16,498 bases of DNA, taken from positions 1 through 16,498 of the forward strand of contig CAJULG010000025.1 of assembly GCA_910587045.1 (NCBI GenBank), written 5' to 3'. Positions 1 to 6,159 of the stretch are shown here, in pieces. The notes below the pieces were generated by a model. That model saw only the letters and a list, made by a program, of their open reading frames with translations. It did no database searches and had not been told where the DNA came from. Both the position numbers and the translations under genes were made by a program. Origin of the DNA: an uncultured Lachnospiraceae bacterium. GTDB lineage: Bacteria; Bacillota; Clostridia; Lachnospirales; Lachnospiraceae. Numbering within the stretch: position 1 is the first letter of the stretch; each line of letters starts with the position of its first letter.

Positions 1-668
1 CTGACAGGCTGTGAAGATTCCCGGGGCTCCCGGGGCTGATCAACGGCTTTTGTCTGCTGCTTCTGTGCTGCAGCAGACTGTGATTGCTGCTGTGTCTGAT
101 CCAATACCATAGTGTCCTTCAACTGCGGATCATACGCCTCATAATACCGATAATACCCCTGAATCAGTTCTCCACGTACCCTTGTAGCCGATTTCTCCGG
201 ATTGATATCTCCCATGGTATATCGCTCGCCGCTCTTTATCTCTGCCAGGAGCGCCTTATCTCCTTCCTCCAGAACCGCTTCCGGATTCAAATACAGATAT
301 TTCTTTGTACCCGGAATCCGGGATACGATCATGCCATCCTCCTCTATCCGCTCAACAATACTTTTGGAAATGATGATCTTTGTACTGTCTGCGCTTAATT
401 CTCCGGCAGAACGCCCCGGCTGTCCTTCTACATTCTCTGTATAACGCCGGGCAAGCTTGTCTCCGGATATCTTTACCCGTGGCAACGTCGAATCCTTCGG
501 TCCTATGGTATATACTGTGCCCTCACTGATTTCGGCACGGATATGATCCGTACCCCGCTCGATGATATCATACGGATTCAGGTACAGATAGAATGCCTCG
601 TTGGGTATCCTGGCTGCCATTTTGCCATCGATGTACTCAATTTGATCGTTTTGAATTGTAATTTGCAT
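1..668 (-). CDS. Unrecognised protein with two related halves, 3' end outside window
   Basis: The minus-strand reading frame starts at ATG 668-666 after AGGAGG with a 7-base gap, and stays open for 222 codons to the window edge, so the C-terminus is missing. Residues about 9-75 and 105-175 are an internal duplication. Both halves carry a pattern like (M)xxRIPxxxxYLYLNPxxxxExG, then AEIxxGxxYTxG, then RVxGxxL, ending in a Tyr-rich stretch. The last visible residues are Gln-, Ser- and Ala-rich and look like a linker. No signal peptide or membrane segment is seen. It lies 41 bases after a small XRE gene on the same strand, so the two may be co-transcribed. I do not recognise the family and give no function. 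The two-repeat layout would suit a binding or scaffold protein, but that is only a guess. Confidence 0.8.
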   Translation of the reverse strand, partial: MQITIQNDQIEYIDGKMAARIPNEAFYLYLNPYDIIERGTDHIRAEISEGTVYTIGPKDSTLPRVKISGDKLARRYTENVEGQPGRSAGELSADSTKIIISKSIVERIEEDGMIVSRIPGTKKYLYLNPEAVLEEGDKALLAEIKSGERYTMGDINPEKSATRVRGELIQGYYRYYEAYDPQLKDTMVLDQTQQQSQSAAAQKQQTKAVDQPREPRESSQPV

Positions 669-709
669 GTGATCGCCTCCTCTTTCTTTTCTTAATATTT
701 GAATGGATA

Positions 710-919
710 TTACTCCTTAGCCTCTGCATCTATTCCATGCCATAGCTCATCCAGAGATACCTCTAAAGCTATTGCAATCTTCTGGGCAGTTTCTAAGCCC
801 AGCCTCCTAGTACCTTTTTCATAACTGGATATAGCAGCCTGTGATGTACCGACCAGATCTGCCAGTTCTTTTTGCGTCATTTTATTCTGCTTGCGAAAGT
901 TTTTTATGGTTTGGTTCAT
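710..919 (-). CDS. Small XRE-family transcriptional regulator (69 aa)
   Basis: This is a minimal Cro/CI-type helix-turn-helix protein. Residues 2-60 form the domain, with the KMTQKELADLVGTSQAAISSYEKG helix-turn-helix core (quoted in part: TQKELADLVGTSQAAISSYE) followed by the usual ALEVSLDELW end. There is no extra effector domain. The ATG at 919 is preceded by an AGAAGGAA ribosome site. It is divergent from the XRE gene at 1125, and the 205-base gap between them contains a good minus-strand promoter at 1030-1058. The gene at 668 follows on the same strand. It probably represses its own promoter and/or the divergent one, as small divergent XRE pairs do in phages and mobile elements; the target is inferred. 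Confidence 0.9.
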   Translation of the reverse strand: MNQTIKNFRKQNKMTQKELADLVGTSQAAISSYEKGTRRLGLETAQKIAIALEVSLDELWHGIDAEAKE

Positions 920-1023
920 ATTAGAATTCCTTCTAAATAATACATTTTGGAGTTTTTTCTTAATGTTCTTTCATTTGCGCAATTAACATTATTGTCAATC
1001 ACTAACTATAAAATATACCTATT

Positions 1024-1032
1024 TGTTATAAT
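1024..1032 (+). promoter_or_regulatory. Extended -10 promoter for the 1125 XRE gene
   Basis: TGTTATAAT on the plus strand is an extended -10 element; no convincing -35 is seen 16-18 bases upstream. The predicted start is near 1039, leaving about 85 bases before ATG 1125. It overlaps the -10 of the minus-strand promoter, so the two transcripts would compete. A second TATAAT sits at 1060-1065. TTGTCAA occurs twice (992-998 and 1052-1058), each followed by CTATAA, and could be a regulator site. Confidence 0.45.
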
Positions 1033-1058
1033 ATACTCCGTGTTTTGGTGTTTGTCAA
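1030..1058 (-). promoter_or_regulatory. Sigma-A-type promoter for the 919/668 minus-strand genes
   Basis: On the minus strand TTGACA (1058-1053) and TATATT (1035-1030) are separated by exactly 17 bases, which predicts a start near 1023 and a leader of about 100 bases before the ATG at 919. A second minus-strand TTGACA lies at 998-993 but has no good -10 box. Confidence 0.6.
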
Positions 1059-1124
1059 CTATAATACCCCTTTGTATATTTAATTATATGCTTTTTTGCG
1101 TTACTATAAATTTAGGAGGTTTTT

Positions 1125-1484
1125 ATGAGAAGATTCAAAGATGAACGTATAAAAAAAGGAATTACTCAAAAAGAATTAGCTGATTTTTTACAAGTTTCAC
1201 AACAGTCCATTAGTAAATATGAAAATGGCATGCGTGAACCTGATTATGAGACACTTATAAAAATGGCTAGTTTTTATGATGTTTCTGTTGATTATCTTCT
1301 CGGCCTTACCAATGTAAATAATACCCATAAACATAGCCAGCAAAATTTGGATAAAAAATTTCAAAGAGTTATAAATTACTATAACCGCTTAAATATTGAA
1401 AATCAGGATTATATTCTTGGTGAAATGATAAGATTATATCGCCAACAGGAGGAAAATGTAGATAGAAAAAAAGATACTGGGTAG
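1125..1484 (+). CDS. XRE-family transcriptional regulator (119 aa)
   Basis: The start ATG follows AGGAGG with a 6-base gap. Residues 3-62 form a Cro/CI helix-turn-helix domain (GITQKELADFLQVSQQSISK, then YENG) ending in the common YDVSVDYLLGLTN segment. The C-terminal 55 residues are polar, probably helical, and include YNRLNIENQDYILGEMIRLY, a tail often seen on Firmicutes phage-type repressors. It is the first gene of the AT-rich plus-strand run that ends at 4496, so it is the likely regulator of that run. A decayed copy of the same gene lies at 1921-2168, and the sequence after both copies is also similar. Family assignment is secure; the regulated target is inferred from position. Confidence 0.92.
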   Translation: MRRFKDERIKKGITQKELADFLQVSQQSISKYENGMREPDYETLIKMASFYDVSVDYLLGLTNVNNTHKHSQQNLDKKFQRVINYYNRLNIENQDYILGEMIRLYRQQEENVDRKKDTG

Positions 1485-1487
1485 CAG

Positions 1488-1583
1488 ATGATGAGAAGGT
1501 TATTTATGTTCATTTTGATAATTAGCTGTACCTTTAATTTGTTTTATTTTAGAGATTTTGGTTATACAAATATCTATCAATAG
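1488..1583 (+). CDS. Possible 31-aa membrane peptide downstream of the XRE gene
   Basis: A short frame begins 3 bases after the XRE stop codon and encodes MMRRLFMFILIISCTFNLFY followed by a polar tail, enough for one membrane segment. No good ribosome site is present, so translation would depend on coupling to the upstream gene. In the duplicated copy after 2168 the frame survives only as a GTG-started 16-codon remnant (VIGRLFMFILIV core). It may be merely the spacer of the duplication. Confidence 0.22.
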   Translation: MMRRLFMFILIISCTFNLFYFRDFGYTNIYQ

Positions 1584-1627
1584 AAATACCTTATAAAAAC
1601 AATTATACAAAAAGGAGAATGAAGCAA

Positions 1628-1897
1628 ATGTATGATGATTATGATGAAATCAAATCAAAAGTAGATTATGAGAGTAAACGTGCAATATTGGAAGCAGAAT
1701 TAAGAAAAGCCACAGAAAAAAACGACGAAATCAAAAGAGACGAAACCATTTTAGCTCTGGCAAACTTAATAAATGCTTTCAGGAATTGGTTGGAATACAG
1801 AGAATTTATGTCCGAAGATTCAGAACACCTTCAAGAGATAACAAACGAAATGCTTTGGGAAGCACAACAAGAAGAGGTACTACATTTAGCCCGCTAA
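1628..1897 (+). CDS. Hypothetical small acidic helical protein (89 aa)
   Basis: I prefer the ATG at 1628: GGAG at 1614-1617 lies 10 bases upstream, whereas an earlier in-frame ATG at 1619 is only 1 base from it. The protein begins MYDDYDEIKSKVDYESKRAI, is rich in Glu, Lys and Arg, and is probably almost entirely helical (EAELRKATEKNDEIKRDE, then FRNWLEYREFM). No membrane segment, signal peptide or known motif is seen. It lies between the intact XRE gene and its decayed copy, inside the duplicated segment. I do not recognise it. In such a position it could be a partner or inhibitor of the regulator or of the downstream proteins, but nothing in the sequence shows this. Confidence 0.6.
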   Translation: MYDDYDEIKSKVDYESKRAILEAELRKATEKNDEIKRDETILALANLINAFRNWLEYREFMSEDSEHLQEITNEMLWEAQQEEVLHLAR

Positions 1898-1920
1898 ATA
1901 GATTTACCGGAAAGACGTGC

Positions 1921-2168
1921 AGAAAACGTCAGATTTCAGTTGATATTGTGATTCGTCTTTCCCAAATATATAATGTCTCCATTGATTATTTACTGGGATT
2001 AACCAATTCAAAAACTGCTCCGTCCCCTCCTCTAAGTGTAGAATCAAAAAAATTCTATCTTACTTTGGTAGATTAAATACAGAAAACAAGGACTATATTC
2101 TTGGTGAGATGGTTAAATTATATCGCCAGCAAGAAGAAGTTTCAGATAGGAAAAAAGATACTGGGTAA
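1921..2168 (+). pseudogene. Truncated, frameshifted copy of the XRE regulator
   Basis: The conceptual product KRQISVDIVIRLSQIYNVSI-DYLLGLTN matches the second half of a Cro/CI domain and the YDVSVDYLLGLTN segment of the 1125 gene. After a run of seven A (2046-2052) the homology continues in another frame as YFGRLNTENKDYILGEMVKL and ends DRKKDTG at the TAA 2166-2168, matching the YNRLNIENQDYILGEMIRL...DRKKDTG tail of the intact gene. The recognition helix and start codon are missing and the frame is broken, so a functional repressor is not expected. The left break point lies between the end of the 1628 gene (1897) and about 1921. Confidence 0.8.
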
Positions 2169-2303
2169 CAGGTGATCGGAAGGTTATTTATGTTCATTTT
2201 GATAGTTAATTATGCCCCTTAATTGTTTGTTTTTAGATTCTTTAAATATACGATTATTTACCAATGGAAAAGTTCCGCAATATAGTAAAACAAGGAGAAC
2301 GTT

Positions 2304-2351
2304 ATGATAACAAAAGCAGCTGCTACTATCGGAATTGCTTTTATTATTTAA
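2304..2351 (+). CDS. Possible 15-aa hydrophobic peptide
   Basis: The ATG has a strong AAGGAG 6 bases upstream and encodes MITKAAATIGIAFII before TAA. The ribosome site is equivalent to the one used by the 1628 gene in the other duplicate. The frame may be a remnant: one base out of frame the sequence reads on as KLIQGGTLCKK through the ribosome site of the next gene. It could be a leader peptide for the gene at 2373, a small membrane peptide, or a broken gene. Confidence 0.3.
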   Translation: MITKAAATIGIAFII

Positions 2352-2372
2352 ACTTATACAAGGAGGAACACT

Positions 2373-3422
2373 ATGCAAGAAATAAACCTTGATTCTTTTG
2401 AATATTTTATACAAGCAAGTTCTATTGATAACATATTGTTACATTTAGACAAAAGTTATGCCTATCATAAAACATATTACTACCCTGTATATCGTAATTG
2501 GATATCTGATTTAAATTTGTGTAAAAAAATGGATTTTTCACATGGTCAAACACACACCTGCATTTTTTATACTCAAGATATTTTGTATTTAGGTACATTA
2601 GTTTCCTTTGATGAAAAGACTAATCATCTGTTCTACCTGATTTTATCAAAAGTAGAGGAGTATCAAAACGAATATCTATTTTTGGACTTTTTTGAACATC
2701 CCTGCATAGTAAGAAAGGCTAATGACTGTTCTATTGTGAGAAATCTCCATTATTATGATCCGTTTGATACAAGGCTAATTGGTAAATCTGCAAATCAATT
2801 AAAGGATTATAATAATTTAGATGCTATTTCCATGAATGATAACAAACATATTATGGCGCTATTTAAAAACCCAAAACTTGAAAAATCATATAACGGTGAT
2901 TATTATTGGAAAAATGGTAATTTTGATAAAAACTCCCTAGACTATTTTACGATTGGACATTTATGCAGAACAGGGGTGATTTTACAAAATGGGACACACT
3001 ACCCTATCAATAGCCTTGCAGATTTTTTCTTTTTATTAGCCCATACTCTCAAATCAAAGTATGAAGCAAATTTTATGCTTGAATATTTAAGATATGTAAT
3101 TACTTTACCTATTGATAAACAATTATCCCTACCCTTATTAATACCCGAATTCCGATTTGGCGGGCCACAGATTAAGCACAAATATCGTCTTGATTTTTTA
3201 ATCATAAATCTAGCACAGGATCGCCGATTTGGAATTGAACTTAGTCCAACCAGTACACACAGCGATGCTGAGCACCCTGAAAAGCAATGGTATAAGGAAA
3301 GCAATAAAAGAAATGAATTTCTACTGGAATATGATATACCAATTATTACCTATACAGAAATTCATATGAAGAAGATTGAAGAAATCTTTTATAGGGATAT
3401 TGTTCCAATGCTGGCAGTGTAA
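2373..3422 (+). CDS. Unrecognised 349-aa protein with a nuclease-like C-terminal domain
   Basis: The ATG follows AAGGAGG by 6 bases. The first ~215 residues are rich in Tyr, Asp, Asn and Phe and match nothing I know. The C-terminal ~100 residues read EFRFGGP, YRLDFLI (D274), FGIELSP (E289), a His near 296, then KESNKRNEFLLEYDIPIITY. This is the strand-D, strand-E, helix, strand order of VSR/DUF559-like members of the PD-(D/E)XK superfamily, with E259 as a possible first acidic residue. The usual Lys of the ExK motif is replaced (ELS), so the fold is plausible but catalysis is uncertain. It sits 63 bases before a Beta-family gene and downstream of XRE regulators, so it could be the effector of a defence or addiction unit. 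The function is inferred from position and a weak motif. Confidence 0.75.
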   Translation: MQEINLDSFEYFIQASSIDNILLHLDKSYAYHKTYYYPVYRNWISDLNLCKKMDFSHGQTHTCIFYTQDILYLGTLVSFDEKTNHLFYLILSKVEEYQNEYLFLDFFEHPCIVRKANDCSIVRNLHYYDPFDTRLIGKSANQLKDYNNLDAISMNDNKHIMALFKNPKLEKSYNGDYYWKNGNFDKNSLDYFTIGHLCRTGVILQNGTHYPINSLADFFFLLAHTLKSKYEANFMLEYLRYVITLPIDKQLSLPLLIPEFRFGGPQIKHKYRLDFLIINLAQDRRFGIELSPTSTHSDAEHPEKQWYKESNKRNEFLLEYDIPIITYTEIHMKKIEEIFYRDIVPMLAV

Positions 3423-3485
3423 TTTATAACTAAATGCTATTGAAATTATTTTTCATGTAATCAAATCAGGAGGAGAAAACTCATA

Positions 3486-4496
3486 ATGCAAACCATTTAT
3501 GTTCCTATTCTAAAATGTAAACAAGGAGAAGAAAAAGCTCTATCACACCTAGATTCCAACATAAAATCTGTAATCAAACCCTTATTAGAAATACCTTATT
3601 CAGTGACATCTAAAAAGCATTCACTCTGTGGACATTTACAATCCTTTTGGAGTGATTATCCATTCTTCTTTTATTTTATGCCGGAATGGCAGAATAAAAG
3701 TCAGGAGCCATATTCTACATTTATTTCTGATAAAGTATTGCCCATTATTAACCAGCTCCCTGGTACACCGGTGATAAATTTATCTTCTACAGAATATATT
3801 AAAAACTGGAAGCCTTTAAGCAAGAATGGCATAGCTATCCGCCTTAGAAACAATGAATTTAGCGAGATAGCATCTTTATTGAATCCTCTATTTAATTCCG
3901 GGATGATAGAGGTGAGTCAAACAGATTTGATATTTGATTTGCAACATATTTCTTCTGACAGATTGGATGATATAACATCACTATTAGATACTACATTTTC
4001 AAATCTGCCTAATGCTCATGAATATCATTCTATCATAGTTGCATCAGCCTCCTTTCCAAAGAATACATATACGTTAGATTATAGCAAAATCTATCAATTT
4101 AATCGTATAGAAGACAAAATACACAATCACCTTCTCAATCTTTCCAATCAATATGGTTTCCATTATCTTTTTTCTGATTATGGAACATCAGACATGGAAG
4201 ATTACAAATATATACCAGGTATATTCCCAAATTTTAAAATCAAATACACTTCATGGGAAAACTACCTTTATATAAAAGGTCATTCTATCACAAAAGGGGG
4301 ACTTGATATTCATAACGTAAGGCATCTTGCAAAACTTCTCGTAAGTAGTCCCGACTTTTCAGGTCCGGAATTCTCATGGGGTGACAACATTATTTATCAG
4401 ATTGCAGAAGCTCTTACATTATCTCCTGGAAACCTTATGAACTGGATCAGCTATAATATGAATCATCATATTACCCTAATTGCAAAAGAATTATAA
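3486..4496 (+). CDS. Beta-family protein (relative of phage P4 Beta)
   Basis: The start is preceded by AGGAGGAG about 10 bases upstream. The N-terminus MQTIYVPILKCKQGEEKALS with KSVIKPLLEIP is the hallmark opening of the 'Beta protein' family. The C-terminal features also fit: YLFSDYGT..., an IKYTSWENYLYIKGHS strand pair, FSWGDNIIYQIAEA, and a final NHHITLI. Length (336) is near the family norm. In satellite phage P4 the beta gene is part of gop-beta-cII, an anti-phage locus in which Gop is toxic and Beta counteracts it. Here the gene follows an unrelated-looking nuclease-like protein and XRE regulators and precedes a terminator, giving a similar three-part logic. Family assignment is firm; the antitoxin or defence role is inference. 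Confidence 0.85.
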   Translation: MQTIYVPILKCKQGEEKALSHLDSNIKSVIKPLLEIPYSVTSKKHSLCGHLQSFWSDYPFFFYFMPEWQNKSQEPYSTFISDKVLPIINQLPGTPVINLSSTEYIKNWKPLSKNGIAIRLRNNEFSEIASLLNPLFNSGMIEVSQTDLIFDLQHISSDRLDDITSLLDTTFSNLPNAHEYHSIIVASASFPKNTYTLDYSKIYQFNRIEDKIHNHLLNLSNQYGFHYLFSDYGTSDMEDYKYIPGIFPNFKIKYTSWENYLYIKGHSITKGGLDIHNVRHLAKLLVSSPDFSGPEFSWGDNIIYQIAEALTLSPGNLMNWISYNMNHHITLIAKEL

Positions 4497-4498
4497 TA

Positions 4499-4530
4499 AA
4501 AAGAATGGGGCTCACTGTCTCCATTCTTTT
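4499..4530. terminator. Bidirectional terminator between convergent operons
   Basis: AAAAGAATGG (4499-4508) pairs with CCATTCTTTT (4521-4530) around a 12-base loop, with A/T tracts on both sides. It ends the plus-strand run at 4496, and on the minus strand it overlaps the last codons (KEWRQ) and stop of the gene ending at 4512. Confidence 0.75.
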
Positions 4531-5099
4531 CTATTCTTTAACGTTTCCCTTGTATAATCCCGAATTACAGACAAAGGCAGATTATCCTCTGCAATTCTTC
4601 TCAATATACGTCGATTCTTACCAGATAACTGTCGAAAGCCTCTCTCTTTCAGCAATGTTACAACTTCTTCTCGCCACAGCAGTTCCAGTAAAGATGCTGC
4701 GCATATTTCCATGTTCTTACGCCCTCTTCGTCGTTCCTTCAGTATAATTTCATCATTCTTGTTATAAGAGGCAACATATATTCCCCACCACTCTGGTATA
4801 TGATCTGCAATTACCTTCTCAAATTTAGAACCAACTACAATAAATACCTTATCGAATGTCTTATTATAATATATTATCTGACTCTCCAGCCTATCCAAAG
4901 TATCAGCATCACTTTTAATCTCATATCCGTACAAGCTACCATTTGCAACTGCCACATCTACACGCGACAACCCATCACATACTGACAATTCCGGAATAAT
5001 TCGATAACCACTCTCCTGACAATGGTTATGTGTTTCATTTTGTTTCACCAATCTCCTGATCAAAGGCTCTCGGATATCAATATCCTTCATAATCTGCAT
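4512..5099 (-). CDS. sce7726-family protein, PD-(D/E)XK-like
   Basis: The sequence fits the sce7726 family throughout: MKDIDIREPLIRRL at the start, ELSVCDGLSRVDVAVANGSL, GYEIKSDADTLDRL, VFIVVGSKF, IPEWWGIYVA, then SLLELLWREE and a C-terminal basic helix. E37, D48 and E60-x-K62 are spaced like the catalytic set of PD-(D/E)XK nucleases, all with acceptable residues, so DNA or RNA cleavage is possible. Length (195) is usual. It starts 4 bases after the stop of the 5104-5328 gene, whose last codons hold the ribosome site (GAGAGGTGA), so the two are translationally coupled. An alternative ATG lies three codons downstream. Family members are common in mobile elements and their role is unproven. Substrate and partner are unknown. 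Confidence 0.85.
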   Translation of the reverse strand: MQIMKDIDIREPLIRRLVKQNETHNHCQESGYRIIPELSVCDGLSRVDVAVANGSLYGYEIKSDADTLDRLESQIIYYNKTFDKVFIVVGSKFEKVIADHIPEWWGIYVASYNKNDEIILKERRRGRKNMEICAASLLELLWREEVVTLLKERGFRQLSGKNRRILRRIAEDNLPLSVIRDYTRETLKNRKEWRQ

Positions 5100-5103
5100 A
5101 TTC

Positions 5104-5328
5104 TCACCTCTCCCATTTTATTTGACAACCTATTATTTCAGCGATTTCTAATATTTCAGAATACTTTATTGTTCCACGCCTCAATTTGTTAGATATGTTC
5201 TGTAAAGATGTCTGATTGCTTATATCTCGCCTTCTATTCATTTCTTCCACCACATCTGTTAGTGTCCAATTAGTAAGTGCTAAATAAGCCTTAACTTGTC
5301 CATGAATACTACTTTCCTCGAATCGCAC
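5104..5328 (-). CDS. Small HTH-like protein paired with the sce7726 gene (74 aa)
   Basis: The start is GTG at 5328 with GAGGTGG 7 bases upstream; no better ATG lies in frame. The protein reads VKAYLALTNWTLTDVVEEMN, then TSLQNISNKLRRGTIKYSEI, and ends EIAEIIGCQIKWER. This helical pattern (helix, turn, NISNKL-RRGTIKYSEILEIA) resembles an XRE-like DNA-binding fold of the type often found in front of sce7726 genes. Its promoter lies within a palindrome (5341-5368), which fits autoregulation. A toxin-antitoxin-like pairing is possible, but only the operon structure supports it. Confidence 0.75.
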   Translation of the reverse strand: MRFEESSIHGQVKAYLALTNWTLTDVVEEMNRRRDISNQTSLQNISNKLRRGTIKYSEILEIAEIIGCQIKWER

Positions 5329-5340
5329 GTTAAACCACCT

Positions 5341-5368
5341 CGAACATTATTATAACATACATTGTTCG
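5341..5368 (-). promoter_or_regulatory. Promoter embedded in a 28-bp inverted repeat
   Basis: CGAACA (5341-5346) and TGTTCG (5363-5368) are perfect 6-bp arms, and one position further in the symmetry almost continues. Inside, the minus strand reads TGTTATAAT (5357-5349), an extended -10 box, with only a weak -35. The predicted start near 5342 leaves a short leader just including the GAGGTGG ribosome site. A protein bound to the arms would cover the promoter, so this is a likely operator, perhaps for the 74-aa product. Confidence 0.5.
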
Positions 5369-5370
5369 GA

Positions 5371-5419
5371 AATAAACTATAGAGTTTATTATTTTTAATT
5401 ATAATTATATATTATAATT
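5371..5419. repeat. Two further AT-rich palindromes in the divergent intergenic region
   Basis: AATAAACT-ATAG-AGTTTATT (5371-5390) and AATTATAAT-TATAT-ATTATAATT (5397-5419) are perfect inverted repeats with 8- and 9-bp arms. They sit between the divergent genes starting at 5328 and 5539, next to the 5341-5368 inverted repeat. They may be regulator sites; base composition alone makes such palindromes more frequent, so certainty is modest. The rest of the gap (5420-5538) is AT-rich and holds only the AAAGGAG ribosome site of the next gene that I can support. Confidence 0.4.
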
Positions 5420-5538
5420 TATCCATTAAACTATTACTATTTTCCATTTTTTGATATTTCATAAGATATCATTTAAAATAATCTTTGCTTATATTTATCC
5501 ACACTAGAATTAACTTTTTCTCGAAAGGAGTGTAGCGT

Positions 5539-5856
5539 ATGACAGATTTTATTCGCAAACGATTGTTTGAACTGATGGAAGATTCCGGTATTTCTCCTTC
5601 CAGACTGAGTAAGGAACTGCATCTGAACAAAGGATACTTTGCCGATGTCCGAAGAGGAAAACAGAGTGTGCCTTATAAAATCCTAGTTCCGATCTGTGAG
5701 CTTTTTCACATCACGCTCTCTGAATTCTTTGATCCAGATTATTCCCTGAAGGAAATCTATAGGGAAGTAAATCTTCTCTGTCAAAGGATCCCTGAATTTC
5801 AAATCCAGAATATCATTATCCCAATCCTGGAGAATTTTTCAAAAGATAAAGAATAG
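5539..5856 (+). CDS. XRE-family regulator, first of a paralogous pair (105 aa)
   Basis: The ATG follows AAAGGAG with about 8 bases between. A Cro/CI-like HTH covers residues 4-65 (ISPSRLSKELHLNKGYFADV, RRGKQSVPY, then LFHITLSEFFDP). The rest is a short helical tail ending IPILENFSKDKE. It is about three-quarters identical to the product of the 6160 gene, and the 20-odd bases before both ATGs are nearly identical as well. It has its own terminator at 5860-5911, so it is a single-gene transcript. The FADVRRGK loop replaces the usual YExG of XRE proteins. Role: regulator; the target is unknown, but the divergent 5328 promoter with its palindromes is the nearest candidate. Confidence 0.9.
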   Translation: MTDFIRKRLFELMEDSGISPSRLSKELHLNKGYFADVRRGKQSVPYKILVPICELFHITLSEFFDPDYSLKEIYREVNLLCQRIPEFQIQNIIIPILENFSKDKE

Positions 5857-5859
5857 TGC

Positions 5860-5911
5860 AAAAGAAGTGGATAATCAAAATGCTTGGCATCAGGAGCATC
5901 CACTTCTTTTT
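5860..5911 (+). terminator. Terminator of the 5539 gene
   Basis: AAAAGAAGTGGAT (5860-5872) pairs perfectly with ATCCACTTCTTTT (5898-5910), followed by T. The loop contains a small ATGC/GCAT inner hairpin. Confidence 0.8.
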
Positions 5912-6159
5912 AACAACATTCATTGACCTTAAAATGAAACAAACTGCAGACCATTCCGGCATACAGCCTTAAAACTATCATTTCTTCAAAAAAATTCACA
6001 CTAGCTTCTGCGGCAGTTTCCACATCAGTGCCAACTTCTAACATTTTGCCCCAGGAAGAACATTCCTAATAAATCATATTAATATTTTATGTAAAATCAT
6101 AGAAGCAAATCTGTTTTTCGCTATACTTAAATTAACTATTTTCGAAAGGAGTGTAGCGT
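5912..6159. other. Intergenic gap between the twin XRE genes
   Basis: No credible gene is seen here. The last ~40 bases repeat the leader of the 5539 gene (AATTAACT, then TTCGAAAGGAGTGTAGCGT before the ATG). TATACT at 6122-6127 is a possible -10 box for the second copy. The middle part has no similarity to the first leader, so the duplication boundary lies near 6120. Confidence 0.5.

Larger units (their letters stand above)
1270..2303 (+). repeat. Diverged tandem duplication of an XRE-gene end plus its downstream spacer
   Basis: Copy A runs from about 1270 to 1618 and copy B from about 1950 to 2303. Beyond the protein similarity, both copies share GATACTGGGTA(G/A)CAG, then GGTTATTTATGTTCATTTTG, and each ends in an AAGGAG-type ribosome site that serves a different gene (1628 in copy A, 2304 in copy B). 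The copies are clearly diverged, so the duplication is old. The intervening 1628 gene has no counterpart after copy B. Confidence 0.6.

Noticed and set aside
84..444. Two plus-strand ORFs near the left edge
   Set aside because: They lie opposite the open minus-strand frame with its clear ribosome site and internal protein repeat, and their products look like antisense translations.
947..1144. Plus-strand hydrophobic ORF (65 aa) between the divergent XRE genes
   Set aside because: It has no ribosome site, covers both promoters and overlaps the start of the 1125 gene; it is what AT-rich DNA gives by chance.
2184..2414. Minus-strand ORF across the 2169-2372 gap
   Set aside because: Composition is AT-driven, it overlaps the start of the 2373 gene and the small ORF, and it has no supporting signal.
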